Of a stretch of 64,000 nucleotides of DNA, positions 51,740-62,104 are shown piece by piece. The DNA is from Tupaia tana (lineage: Eukaryota > Chordata > Mammalia > Scandentia > Tupaiidae). Positions within the stretch are counted from its first letter, which is position 1. The number at the start of each line of letters is the position of its first letter. The notes beneath the pieces were generated by a model. That model saw only the letters and a program-made list of their open reading frames with translations. It made no database searches and had not been told where the DNA came from. The stretch covers positions 34,157,377 to 34,221,376 of the forward strand of contig JAKSZU010000016.1 of assembly GCA_026018925.1 (NCBI GenBank), given 5' to 3'. The position numbers and the translations under genes are program-made.

Positions 51740-53290
51740 TTTTAAAATTATTTTCTGAATAATTAATACATTCAAATGACTCAAAAAAATTTAAACCCAA
51801 AAAAGCAATAAAAAGTCTGTGCACGGTTCTCTCTCCTCTCTGAGCAGTGCAGGGACAGGGTGCTGTGCTCCGCCTCGTAGGTGGACCTTGTCACCTCAGG
51901 GCAGCTCTAGATGATGGTTCACCATGCCCTGGTCCCCCATCACTCCCATTTGCTGTGCTTACATCTAAATGAGAGCTTCTAACTCCATCAAGTCTGGCTT
52001 GTACCGAAGCTTCCCAAGCATTTACACTGCACTTATTCCAAACAAGAACTATTTTTTATATCCCAGGGCCTTCAGGAAGTAGCATCCACAGAATGGCATG
52101 ATAATATTTGCCTCTACATGCAATGGTGTCTCCGCAGATTAAAATAAGAAAGTCCAAAGCTTAACTCAGTTGGCAGTTTGCAAATGTTTTCTCCTGTGTC
52201 ACTTAATAATGCACTGAAAATGTACTGTCATAAAACAAAATCTTCACAGGCAGAAAATAATCTTGCAGCCCAGTTATTTTAATGTCTTGCTGCATAAAAC
52301 AACTCCCTGGGCACCATGAGTGGTAAGCAGATGACTTTGCCTTCCAGGACTTCACCATCCAGAAACCACGAGGGCACCGTGGGCAGAAGCCATGGACCGA
52401 GAGACAGGTGGCTGTTCACACTGCACTTAATGAGGCAGCGTGGAGAACGGAGCCTCGAGATGACTCAGAGAGACAAGGTAGCCGTTACACATGGAGTGAT
52501 GGAGACACTAAGGACAGCGCCCATGGGACTAACCAGCACCAGCTGACCAAGGACCAGACAGAACTCATCACCCCTGCTCTTCACTATCACCTTCCTAATT
52601 GCCACCCTCCTCGTTCCGGTATCCCCAGTAGGGCAGGGAGTGTCAGCCATACCCCTGCATCTCCAGGGCCTTATCATTGTCCCTTAACAACCTCTGTTGA
52701 AGGGACGAAGGCCAACGCAGCTTCCGGGTTCCCAGCAACCATATCTCTAGCCTGACAATTCATCTGAGAGAAGAATTACGAATTATGAGGGGAATGAAGA
52801 CAGAGCCAAGAAAGGGATGGGGGAGGGCAGTGAGCAGAGAGCCACAGCACAGTGCCAAGTACTAGGGAGGCCAGGCTACCTTGCTGGGTCCTCACCATCA
52901 ATATTCCCAGGCAAGGTGAGGGAGATTCTGTTCCCAAGTGACAAACGCTCACCAGGTCCCAAGCCTCCCACGGCACAAACAGAAAACATGAGAGCCACAC
53001 AGCCCTGGTTTGGAAGTGAAATAGAGTCCCCTACTCCCCACACTTCTGCAGCCCCCACTTCTGTCCCTCAGATCTGCCCTGAGGCTGATCCAGAGGTCTA
53101 GCCAGCTCTATCAGTCACTGAGACAGTCACTGGCCTCCGCGGCCCTGCCTGCAAAATGAGAACAAATATGCATTTCGGGGGCAGAGGCCGTGGCAGCGCC
53201 TGGGCCTTTCTGGCAGTCCTTGTGTACCAGGTGCTGCGAAGGCCAAGGTGAACAGGCTGAGATGCAAGAGGCACGCAGAGGGCAGTGCCT
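51740..53290. other. Unassigned, SINE-free sequence
   Basis: No SINE over 1.5 kb. Overlapping frames of 60-115 codons on both strands; none recognised. Confidence 0.4.
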
Positions 53291-53300
53291 CCAGATACGA

Positions 53301-53318
53301 GGGGGGGGGGGGGGGGGG
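53301..53318 (+). repeat. (G)18 homopolymer
   Basis: Eighteen consecutive G, preceded by CGA, about 130 bp upstream of CpG island 2. Could form G-quadruplex DNA. Confidence 0.9.
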
Positions 53319-53359
53319 AACAGCGCATTGCTGCTCAGTCCTCACAGGGCCACCCTAGT

Positions 53360-53430
53360 CATGTGCTCATTTCGCAGAAGAGGAAACTGAGGCTGTGGAG
53401 CTAAATGACTTCCTCTGGGCCAGAGGGCTG
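53360..53430 (-). repeat. MIR core fragment
   Basis: TCGCAGAAGAGGAAACTGAG then GCTGTGGAGCTAAATGACTT corresponds to the reverse MIR core. Confidence 0.6.
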
Positions 53431-53434
53431 GAAA

Positions 53435-54175
53435 AACCAGCGATCTGTCTTTCTCCGCGCGGCCTCCGCCCCGCCAGCCCCTCTCCAAGCCCACGATGTG
53501 GCACAGCTCTCGCCACCAGCATATCCAGTCCGCCGCGAGAACCTCTCGCATCCTGGGGCCGCATTCCGGCAGCACCTCGGGACTCCAGAGCAGCGGGATT
53601 CCGGGATTCGCTGAGAGCGCCGAGGCGCGCCCCCCAGCCCGGGACAGCCTGCGCGGCGCCAGAGCTGGAGCACGTGGAGTCGGCCCTGGAGTCTCCAGAG
53701 GAGACCACGCGGGCGGAGGGTCTCAGCACCAACGCGGACGCGCAGGGTTCCCGCACCGAGCGGTACCCAAGCCACAAGGTGCCCGCGGGCAGCACGCAGA
53801 AGTCGGGCGCACCGGCCGAGCGCGGGTCCCTTTACTGGAACCGGACGCCTTACCTCTCCTGAAGGGCATCGCGCAGAAGGCGCTCCCCGCGGGGTTGGCC
53901 CGCGACACCCGAGCAGGCTGACGTCCAAGTGGCAGCCCCACGGCTCGGGGCGCCTGTGAGCAGCAGGGCAGGCGAGGGAGGGGAAAGGGACATATTTGGT
54001 CAAAGCCTGGCGCGTCACGGCGCGGAGGAGGACCTGCGGCGCAGCAGGAAGCGCGGGAGTCGCGTCACGGTGCGCTCAGGGCGTCCGCGGGCTGCTGGGG
54101 AGGCGGGCGCGGCCGGGTCCGCCCTGGCACAAGGGGCAGCAAACGAGAATCCTCGGATGCTGAAGTGGCCTGGAC
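53435..54175. promoter_or_regulatory. CpG island 2, candidate promoter/first exon
   Basis: About 740 bp of very CpG-dense DNA. CGCGTCACGG occurs twice, exactly 50 bp apart (54011-54020, 54061-54070), carrying CRE half-sites. On the minus strand ATGCCCTTCAGGAGAG followed by GTAAGG (53869 down to 53848) would make a five-codon first coding exon with a good splice donor. Frames of up to 205 codons overlap on both strands because stops are rare here; none is a known protein. Confidence 0.7.
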
Positions 54176-54500
54176 CCCCGGGCTGCCGCCTGCTTTGCAG
54201 ATGCCACGGAACGGAAGGAAAACTCCTAGGCAGGGAAGAAAACCAGATTCTTCATCAGCGCCCCCGGGTAGTTTGGGCCATCATCCCCGAAGGGACTTGG
54301 GGAAACCCATCCCATTGTTGCACAGGTTCACACTCAAGTGGCTGGTCAATGCTAAAATAAATGAGCTGGAGGGAGCGACCTAATGGCCCTCGTGGCTCCC
54401 CTAATTTCACGTGGCTCCTACTCCCTGGGTCCTGCCCTGCCTTAGTTTCCCCAGGGCACTTAACCATTTTGGGCGTTTGTTGATGAAGCCCATGGAGGCA
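54176..54500. other. Unassigned flank of CpG island 2
   Basis: GC falls back to background; no repeat recognised. Confidence 0.35.
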
Positions 54501-54604
54501 GTTGTATGTGTGTGCGTGCGTGTGTGTGTGTGCCTTCTTTTTGTTCACTGCTAGTTCCCCAGAGCCTGAAACAGGCCCTAGCACATAACTGAATAAATTC
54601 ATCA
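54501..54604 (+). repeat. L2 3' end with adjoining TG/CG repeat
   Basis: GTATGTGTGTGCGTGCGTGT is followed by TTGTTCACTGCTAGTTCCCC, CCTAGCACATAACTGAATAA, a typical L2 end. Confidence 0.65.
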
Positions 54605-54904
54605 AGACAATCTTTAAGGAACTGGATGGAGAAATGAAGGAGGGGTCATTACTATTGTGTTGCCTCAGTCAAGCCCAAGACCTGAGAAGAACTTTATCTG
54701 GTGGGGCCAGATGTCTCTTGGGGATCAGTGAAGAGTTCATTCCCACGAAAAGTACTATTTTATATTGCACTTGTACAGAGGATATTAGGAACAATCTCCT
54801 GATCTCCTATTATTTAAAACACTCGTATGAATAGAAATTGGTTCACGGTGTGTGGAATCAAACAAACAAGCCATTCAGGTGAGCTGAAAAGTTGCAGCCA
54901 GTAG
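54605..54904. other. Unassigned sequence
   Basis: No recognised repeat or exon. Confidence 0.3.
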
Positions 54905-55415
54905 ATGTGGGTTTTTTTTCTTTAATTTTTTAAAAAGATTATTTAATTCTTTCACAAGAGAAAGAAACAGAGACGGGGGTGGCAATCTTTTTTTCTTTTT
55001 TGGAGAAGTTTTTTTGCTACAGGGCACATGCACTTGCCAGAGAGACAGAGACAGAGAGACAGAAAGTGAGAAATCACTTCCCAGGGGGGATGGCCACAAC
55101 ACAATCCCTTCTCCTCTATTCTCCTCTTGGGATCTTGGGCTAGCACACACACGCGCCCAGCATGAGTTTAAGCCACCAGGTCCGGGACTTGATCCACGGT
55201 CGACTACATGGGCGTTCAGCGACATAGCCATTACGCTAACTGCTGGTCCTGGGGGCATCTTGAACAGAGTTTTCACACTGTGCTATGACCTCAGCCAGCC
55301 AAAATCAGGGACACGTGCGCTTACCTGGGTGTACATGGAGACCTTGGCTCTCAAACTCAGGACTTTCCCATGTGGGTCCTGCATGAAAAAGGTTTGTGTT
55401 AGCACCAACTGACCC
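54905..55415 (-). mobile_element. SINE-C split by a SINE-A
   Basis: Tail part (TTTCACAAGAGAAAGAAACA) precedes the inner copy; the rest (AACAGAGTTTTCACACTGTG, then head to GCACCAACTGACCC) follows. The reverse reading contains CCTGATTTTGGCTGGCTGAG, a 7SL-like word. Confidence 0.7.
54986..55250 (-). mobile_element. SINE-A inside SINE-C
   Basis: Tail GTTTTTTTGCTACAGGGCAC, near-consensus body, head ACGCTAACTGCTGGTCC. Confidence 0.93.
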
Positions 55416-55423
55416 TCTTTTAT

Positions 55424-55585
55424 TATTATTATTTTCTTTCTTTCATGAGAGGGAGGGGATACCCTTGACAGGGTTTCACCAAACTGCTATGATCCACCTG
55501 CACGTTCAGATCCAACCCAGGATTCAGACCAGGGCCTTCCCGTATGGCTCCAATATCACACGGCAGTGCACTACTCCTGGGCGTA
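55424..55585 (-). mobile_element. SINE-C
   Basis: (TTA)n side tail, ACCCTTGACAGGGTTTCACC (reverse of the GAAACCCTGTC end), middle reading CATAGCAGTTTGG in reverse, and head near GCAGTGCACTACTCCTGG. Confidence 0.65.
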
Positions 55586-56039
55586 ATCTTTTCTTAATCA
55601 GAACCTTTCTTAGCCTGCTATCTTGTATGGGTACTAGTCCAAACTCCTTTCCCCATTCTGAAGGGAACGTGTCAAGGAGGAGATAGCTGTGGGGTCACAC
55701 TACGGACACGGACTTAGCTCCATGCTCTTAGCTGCCACAGACGGCAAATGTTATCTTAAGCCAACTGGTCCAGACAGAGAGCGTCAGACCGCACATACGT
55801 GACTTTCTCAGGGGCTCAAGATAAAAAGAGCACGTGACTCTGGGTGGCTGAGTCCTATTTCTTCCAGATGGCAGCTTTACTCCAGCAGACCCATGTGTTC
55901 TTAGGGATACGTGACTGAGATACAGAGAGAAATAATATTTGGTCTTTGACCCTAGTTCCTGGCTCAGAGCTTCAAAACCTTCGGTCTCTCCAGAGCGATG
56001 AGAGGCTTCTTACATGCCAATGAGATGGCTGGCGATGGG
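55586..56039. other. Unassigned sequence
   Basis: Includes a CACGTG E-box at about 55831. No repeat recognised; may contain the start of the following LTR. Confidence 0.3.
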
Positions 56040-56520
56040 AGACCCCTGGACAGCTTTAGTGTGGGCATTGGTGGTCAGAAAGACCAAGGCATAATTACAG
56101 GGTTGGAACTTTCAGCCCAGTCCCCTGACCTGTAGGAAAGGGAGGGGCTGGAGATGGAGTTAATGACCCATGGCAAATGATTTGATCAATTGTGTCTATG
56201 TAATGAAGCCTCAAAAAAAAAAAAAAAATCCCTAAATGACAGAATCCAGAGAGCTTCCGTGTTGGCGAACACTTGGAGGTGCTGGGAGGGTGGTGGGCCC
56301 AGAGAAAGCATGGAAGCTCCTTGGCCCCCAACCCACCTCATCTTGTCGATGCACCTCCTTCATTTGTCTGTTCCTGTATCATTTATACTAAATTGCTAAT
56401 TATAAATGCTTTCCTGAGTTCTGTGAGCTGTTCTAACACATCATTTAACATGAAACTGGGGCTGAGGGGTGCATGGAAAACCCCGACTTTGTAGTCAAGT
56501 TGGAAAGAAGTGTGGGTACC
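56040..56520 (+). mobile_element. Old ERV LTR (family uncertain)
   Basis: The order GTAATGAAGCCTCAAAAAAA, CAGAGAGCTTCCGTGTTGGC, GAACACTTGGAGGTGCTGGG, GCATGGAAGCTCC, TTTCCTGAGTTCTGTGAGCT, AACCCCGACTTTGTAG is that of an ancient mammalian ERV LTR I remember but cannot name safely. The left boundary is approximate. Confidence 0.6.
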
Positions 56521-56838
56521 TAGGTCTTGGGGTAAAGGAACCCCCTCCCCCACTAAGTTTGCTAAAAATCACCAACAATCGGCAGATTAATAAGAGAAAA
56601 GGCAAGAAGATTTATTTTAACATATACATTTGTTTATGAGAGCAATATGGAATATAAACTCAAAGAAGGGTCAGATGGTTGTGGTTTAAATACCCTTTCA
56701 TAGGGGAGAGGGAAATGAGGAGAAATGGATGGGCCATTATCTGCTTGGAGTATGGTTAGTACATGATTATCTTTAGGAACTGAGTGGGACCAATAAATTA
56801 TTGAAAGGTGAAGGGCAAGGAGAAAAACTGCATAGGAA
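56521..56838. other. Unassigned sequence, possibly LTR-like
   Basis: AAGATTTATTTTAACATATA and CAATAAATTATTG words hint at another LTR, but no terminal motifs or duplications were found. Confidence 0.3.
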
Positions 56839-56856
56839 ACTGCAAAGGTTGTCTTA

Positions 56857-56933
<77 letters not shown>

Positions 56934-56953
56934 GCATAAGACAACCTTTGCAG

Positions 56954-57005
<52 letters not shown>

Positions 57006-57025
57006 CACACACATATATATATATA
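56839..57025. repeat. Perfect inverted repeat in an AT/GT/AC microsatellite
   Basis: A 22-bp unique arm (56839-56860, starting ACTGCAAAGG, ending TTATGCA) is repeated exactly in reverse at 56933-56954. The arms extend by (TA)6. The spacer is (TA)15(TG)15(TA)6; after the right arm come (AT)n, (AC)9, (AT)n and a second AC/AT block. Confidence 0.95.
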
Positions 57026-57026
57026 G

Positions 57027-57253
57027 GGCCAGCAGTTAGCATAGTGGTTGAAGCATTGGACTCTCCCATGGTCAACCACAAGACGGGTCCTGAACCTGGT
57101 GACTTGATACTCACACCAGGCGTTGTGTGTGTGCACATGCCCAGAATCCCAGGACAAGAGTGGAGGAGATGGATTGTGACATGGCCATCCCCCCTGGAAG
57201 GTGGTTGCTCACTTTCTTTCTCTCTCTCTCTCCTGTGAGCTCACATACCCTAT

Positions 57254-57314
<61 letters not shown>
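57027..57314 (+). mobile_element. SINE-A with a 58-base poly-A
   Basis: GGGCCAGCAGTTAGCATAGT head, diverged body (GGACAAGAGTGGAGGAGATG), tail ACATACCCTATAGC then A58 (57257-57314). The long pure poly-A is surprising for a diverged copy. Confidence 0.92.
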
Positions 57315-57318
<4 letters not shown>

Positions 57319-57342
57319 TAAATAATGCATTCATGCATTTAT

Positions 57343-57575
57343 TTTTCTTTTTAAATTTGTTTATTTATTTCTTCCATGAGAAAGAAAGGGTAAGAGGTAT
57401 CCCAATAGTATCCTCACACTAGGATCCACCCTTACCCCAAGCTAGTCAGGATCATGAGCACATTTATGTGCACTTGGCATGCACAGGGCAGCCTTGAGAC
57501 ATAAACCCAGGCCTTCCCACATGGGTCCAACAACTGCAGAGTGTTGCATTACCACTGTGCCACCATCTGGTCCCA
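57343..57575 (-). mobile_element. SINE-C
   Basis: (TTTA)n side tail, CCATGAGAAAGAAAGGGTAA, reverse middle CTCATGATCCTGACTAGCTT, head GCCACCATCTGGTCCC. Confidence 0.75.
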
Positions 57576-57690
57576 GGTAACTTTCTAAGGCAGTCTCTTG
57601 AAGCTGACCCCAGAAGAATAGAGTCCTAGGTGTGGAAAACTTTAGTCTTTCTTGTCTGGTTGCTTGACAAGGTTTTTAGGGAGGACGTTT
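57576..57690. other. Short unassigned interval
   Basis: Nothing recognised. Confidence 0.3.
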
Positions 57691-57707
57691 AAGACTATTG
57701 CATTTCT

Positions 57708-57998
57708 TTTTCTTTTTTTCATTTTTTTTTTCTTTCTCTCTTATTTATCTATTTATTTTAGCTTTATGCCACATGATGCATGCACTTGCTGGGGAGGGGC
57801 AGTGAGAGGGAAAGTGAGAAATCACCTCTCAGGGGGAATGGCCATGCTGCAATACCTTCTCCTCCACTTTCCTCCTGGATTTTGGGCATGCGTGTACATG
57901 CACCCAACGTGAGGTTCAAGCTGCCGAGTCCAGAACTTGAACCACAGTCAGCCATATGGGAATCCAACACCTTAACCACTATGCCACCTGCTGGTTCT
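57708..57998 (-). mobile_element. SINE-A, 17-bp target duplication
   Basis: AAGACTATTGCATTTCT (57691-57707) and AAGACTATTACATTTCT (57999-58015). Tail TAGCTTTATGCCACATGATG, head ATGCCACCTGCTGGTTC. Confidence 0.95.
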
Positions 57999-58015
57999 AA
58001 GACTATTACATTTCT

Positions 58016-58310
58016 ACTGGAAAGAAATTCTCAGTCAAGTAAGTAAATTCCAGAGTGCCCCTCCTTGTGCTTGGAGTGGGAGAAACAGGATGAAAGACTC
58101 CTTGATTCTGCTTCTAAGACCTCTCTGTATGTCAAGTGCCAGTCTTTGGGGTATCCATTTCTGAGCCCCAACAACTGGATACCCAATATTTTGACTGAGT
58201 AGCTAGTATCAGCATTGAATTGTAGAGCACTGAGTTTGTGTCTGGAGAGTTGGAGAACTGGTTGTTGGTGTGGAAGAAACCCACACATCTGATATCAGAA
58301 ATGCTGTAAA
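58016..58310. other. Unassigned sequence
   Basis: Nothing recognised; a 125-codon minus frame from 58509 runs through the SINE-C into this interval. Confidence 0.3.
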
Positions 58311-58530
58311 CAGGCCTATTCGCAGTGGTACAGCAGTAGCACAGTGGCCTGCAATGCTGGAAGCTACACGGAAGATCAGGGTTTAGTTCCCTAGTCAACC
58401 TGTGTATACCAGGCCGTTGATCCTGGCTGGCTGAGAGACTAGAGGGAGTCTTGGAATGAGACCCTATTGAGAGTGCTTGTCTCCACCCCCATACATGAAA
58501 ATAATCCAATCAATTTTAAAAACAAAACAT
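58311..58530 (+). mobile_element. SINE-C
   Basis: Head CAGTAGCACAGTGGCCTGCA, box B-like AGGGTTTAGTTCCC, 7SL-like GTTGATCCTGGCTGGCTGAG, end GAGACCCTATTGAGAGTGCT then TGTCTCC. Confidence 0.78.
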
Positions 58531-58533
58531 GTT

Positions 58534-58830
58534 GGGACCAGCAGTTAGCGTAATGGCTATGTCGCTGGACTCCCATGTAGTCTACCACATTTCGAGTCCT
58601 GGACCCGGTGGCTTAAACTCACGCCGGACACGTGTGTGTGTGTGTGCCCAAGATGCCGAAAGGAGAATAGAGGAGAAGGGATTGCGGTGTGGCCATCCCA
58701 CAGGGGAGTGATTTCTTGCTTTCTGTCTCTCTTTCTCTGTCTTTCTGGTGAGCGCACACACCCTATAGCAAAACAAAACGAAACAAACAAACAAAAAAAA
58801 AACAAAAAAAACAACCTCTCGAAAAAAGCG
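58534..58830 (+). mobile_element. SINE-A
   Basis: Near-consensus head (AGTTAGCGTAATGGCTATGT), CGGACACGTG segment, tail CACCCTATAGCAAAAC with an A/C-rich end. Confidence 0.94.
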
Positions 58831-59593
58831 TTTATGAGTAAAAGCAAATCAGACTAATGTATCCTGATCTCTCTACTATAAGTCTGTTTAAATCCTGTAG
58901 AAAAAGAACATTGGAACTCATGACTGTCTCGTTTCCATATAAAAGCCCTCTCAGATATTTGTTGTTGTTTAATACTCCCTGAGAACATTGGTCCTTGCAC
59001 TACTAACCAGAATCAGCCGACTAGCACTAATGTCAACATTAATAAGTTGCAGAATGGTTCTGTCTGTCCCTTGAAGAAGGTAAAAAGACACCTGCTGGAG
59101 GAGCCGTCTCAGCACTTCCCACAGAGATGGAACACGGTGTGGGCAGTTGATCTGCTGAGCACTCCAGGGCTACAGAACCAACTTGTCACAGCCCCGCTGG
59201 TGGGGAAATGGGCAGGGGTAGTGGGACATGGTCCTTCTGGTTTTCAGACCTAGAGAAAAGAATCGAAGCAATTTTAAGTTGAGAATATATTACCAAGCCA
59301 ATTGATGGCAGTGTGAGTCATAGACCCAAGTAATTTAATATTACTCATCAAACTTTCAACTGTCCCTGCTGACATTTCTGTTCTCAGTCTAATGGACTAT
59401 TGATCTGAACACTGCTCCGCTTCTAAGGAGCTCTTAGCACATCAGAGCAGTGTTTAAAAATCTAACCTAATTGCCAAGACCCCTGAGGAAAAGCACAAAG
59501 AGCTCCCAGCCATCCTCCAGCCTCTCTCATCGTCTTCATCATCATTTTAGAATGTTCACCCCAAGTAGCACAATTTGGTAACTGAGGTCCTTA
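58831..59593. other. Unassigned, SINE-free sequence
   Basis: No recognised repeat or exon. Confidence 0.4.
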
Positions 59594-59790
59594 GGACAGA
59601 GGTTCTCAGACCTGAGTGGACATTAGGACCACTTGGACAGCTAGTAAAACAGATGGCCAGGCCTCACCCCAAGTTTCTGATTCAGTAAGTCCAGGTCGGG
59701 ACCCAGGAATGTGCATTTCAGCCTGCTGGCAAGGTTCCCAGGTGATAATGATGTGGCTCATTACTTGCTGACCGTACTTTTAAGATTATA
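59594..59790 (+). repeat. MER5A-like hAT fossil
   Basis: GAGGTTCTCAGACCTGAGTG, ATTAGGACCACTTGGACAGC, CAAGTTTCTGATTCAGTAAG, TCCCAGGTGATAATGATG: the MER5A order from end to end, one of the clearest ancient repeats here. Confidence 0.88.
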
Positions 59791-60604
59791 GAGTGAAGGC
59801 TCAACGTATGCCTGCAGTTGATCGGAGCAGGACTCGGCATGAGATGAGGACCCCCTCAGGGTCTGTGATTCCCCTATTCTAAGCAGCCCCCTGCCCTACT
59901 TGGGCAGACCTACCCATGGAACCCAGATCACAGTCCTGGACCACTCTGGCCAAGGTGTGAGAACACACCTTTCTCCCCTGACATCATGTCTAGGCTCGGG
60001 GCAGCAAGTGCCCATGGCAACAGCTTCTGAGTGTCTCTACTGCAGAAAGAACAGGCTCCCTTCCTAGATTTCACAGATCAAAGGCTTTCATGCTCCATTC
60101 AAAGGGAGGCTAATACTCAAGTCGGAAAAGATTTAACACTCTACTTAGCCAGATATTCGTACTTTGAGCCTTTTCTCTCTCATTATAGCATGTCCCAAGG
60201 AGAAATTTCAGGCCATGGGTAAATGGGCTGGGAACCTTTGGATAGAGTGTAGGACGTAAATTATAAAAGAGTGTGTGAAGGAGGAAGGAAGGAAAAGAAA
60301 AGTGCCAAGGGCAGGCCCAGGAGGTCCATGAAGTCCTTGGGCAGAGTCCTTTCCTTCCTTCTTCCCACCTGTCGGCCTCTGCCCCACTCCCAGAGATGAA
60401 GCCACATCCACTTCCAGCTGTCTCCACACTGTGCTTCTTGGCCTCGTGTGTTCCTGCTGCCTTGAACTTCTCAACTCCCTAGAGGTTGCCAAGAGACTAG
60501 GAGACTTTGGGGTGTCTGCAAAGGGCAGGAATAGGAGAGCTAGTTAGGGCCCGAGTTCTGCTGGTCACTTCCTGTGCTGTGTGACTGGCATCCCACCCCC
60601 CGTG
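59791..60604. other. Unassigned, SINE-free sequence
   Basis: 0.8 kb without a recognised repeat; 94- and 105-codon minus frames lack motifs. Confidence 0.4.
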
Positions 60605-61119
60605 TATTTTCTTTTCAGTTTTGCTATATGGTGTGTGTACTCACTGGAGAGAGAGATAAAACACCTCCCATGGGGATGGCCACACCACAGTCCCTTCTCC
60701 TCCATTCTCCTCTCAGGATTTTGGACACACACGCACATGTGCCTGGCATGTTTTTTTTTTTTTTTTTTTTGAGAGGTTTTTTCGCTATAGGGCGCGTGCG
60801 CTCACCAGACAGACATAGAGAGACATAGAGACAGAAAGCGAGAAATCATCCCCCAGGGGGGATGGTCACGCCGCAATCCCTTCTCCTCCTTTCTCCTCTC
60901 GGGATCTTGGGCACGCACGCACACGCGCCTGGCGTGAGTTTTAAGCCACCGGGTCTGGGACGTGAACCGCGGTCGACTACGTGGGAGTCCAGCGACATAG
61001 CCATTACGCTAACTGCTGGTTCCCCTGGCATGTTTTTCAAGCTGCTGGTTTCAAGACTCAAACCATGCAGTTGGCCACGTAGGATTCAATGCCTTAACCA
61101 CTATGCCATCAGATGACCC
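60605..61119 (-). mobile_element. Old SINE-A split by a young SINE-A
   Basis: Tail and body (AGTTTTGCTATATGGTGTGT to GCACATGTGCCTGGCATG) at left; head (CAAGCTGCTGGTTTCAAGAC to GCCATCAGATGACCC) at right from 61038. Confidence 0.92.
60756..61023 (-). mobile_element. Young SINE-A, exact 14-bp target duplication
   Basis: CCTGGCATGTTTTT at 60742-60755 and 61024-61037. One of the most CpG-rich copies (GGGCGCGTGCGCTCACCAG; GTGAACCGCGGTCGACTACG). Confidence 0.97.
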
Positions 61120-61121
61120 TT

Positions 61122-61322
61122 CCCCCCCCCCCCAAAACGACTTATTTAATTTTATTTACTGTTATTATTGTTGTTACATTTTTAAAATTTGTTATAGGAT
61201 AGGTGTGCTCACCAGAGAGAGTGAGGGAAAGTGAGAAAGCAAGCTGCTAGGTCCAGGATTTGAACCACCATCAGCCATGTGGAAGTTCAGCACCTTAACC
61301 ACCATGACACCTGCTGCCCTCC
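61122..61322 (-). mobile_element. SINE-AB
   Basis: B-type A/T tail (CTTATTTAATTTTATTTACT) but an A-like TTTGTTATAGGATAGGTGTG before the bodyless GTGAGGGAAAGTGAGAAAGC junction; head ACCATGACACCTGCTGCCC. Confidence 0.85.
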
Positions 61323-61387
61323 CTCCCTTTTTAAATTATTTTCTTCTTCCTCTCTTTTTTTAAAGTAGTCTGCCATTTATCATAATT

Positions 61388-61394
61388 GAAGATT

Positions 61395-61434
<40 letters not shown>

Positions 61435-61650
61435 GATTTTTTGCTATAAGGTATGTATACTCTCTGGAGAGAGAGAGAAAGTAAAAAATCATCCTTTGGG
61501 GGTCACACCACAATCCCTTCTCCTCCACTCTCCTCTCAGGATTTTGGGCATGCATACACACGTGCCTGGCATGTTTTTCAATCTGAGAGTTGAACTGTGG
61601 AGTCAGTCATGTGGGATATAGTGCCTTAACCATTGTACTACCTGTAGGCC
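61388..61650 (-). mobile_element. SINE-A with (ATTT)n tail
   Basis: (TTTA)11 at 61391-61434, TTTTTTGCTATAAGGTATGT, body CACAATCCCTTCTCCTCC, degraded head (CCATTGTACTACCTGTAGGC). Confidence 0.88.
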
Positions 61651-61654
61651 CTTT

Positions 61655-61840
61655 GTCTCTTTCTTTTCTTCTTTATTTCTTTTGTGAGATCCCCCGACAG
61701 GGTCTTGCCACACTGCAGTTTCCCCATTTCCAAGTCTTTAGGCAAGCTAGGGTCACAGGCACAACCAGTGTATTCAGGTCAACCTGGGAACTGAGCCCAG
61801 GGCCTTCACATACGGCTCCAGCAACACGTGCATGTGACTA
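61655..61840 (-). mobile_element. SINE-C
   Basis: ATCCCCCGACAGGGTCTTGC is the reverse of GCAAGACCCTGTCGG; the reverse middle reads TGCCTGTGACCCTAGCTTGC, close to 7SL CCTGTAGTCCCAGCT; head GGCTCCAGCAACACGTG. Confidence 0.78.
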
Positions 61841-62104
61841 TGAAAGTCACTATTCATGATCCACAATATCAGATAAAACTAAGACCATTATGTTAAATAA
61901 AAATTAGAGGAGGCCATTGTTTTGTACTATGCTACTATTCTAGGTCCCACCAGACCAGACCACAATGGACTCGCTCATGCTACAATGAGTGACACCTTAC
62001 CAAACTAAAACTTTAAGGAAGCTGATACGTCCCAAATAGACCAATCCTGAAAACAAGGGATTCCAGTCTACCTGAGTCAACACTGTATGAAAAGAAAACT
62101 GTTG
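61841..62104. other. Unassigned sequence
   Basis: Nothing recognised. Confidence 0.3.

Noticed and set aside
53401-54018. 205-codon minus-strand open frame and several 140-155-codon frames on both strands in CpG island 2
   Set aside because: GC-rich DNA lacks TA-containing stops, so long frames arise on both strands by default. They overlap one another, have no recognisable domain, and a splice donor interrupts the most plausible one.
56634-57157. Frames with long tyrosine/isoleucine and threonine/histidine runs
   Set aside because: Direct translation of TA, TG and AC microsatellites.
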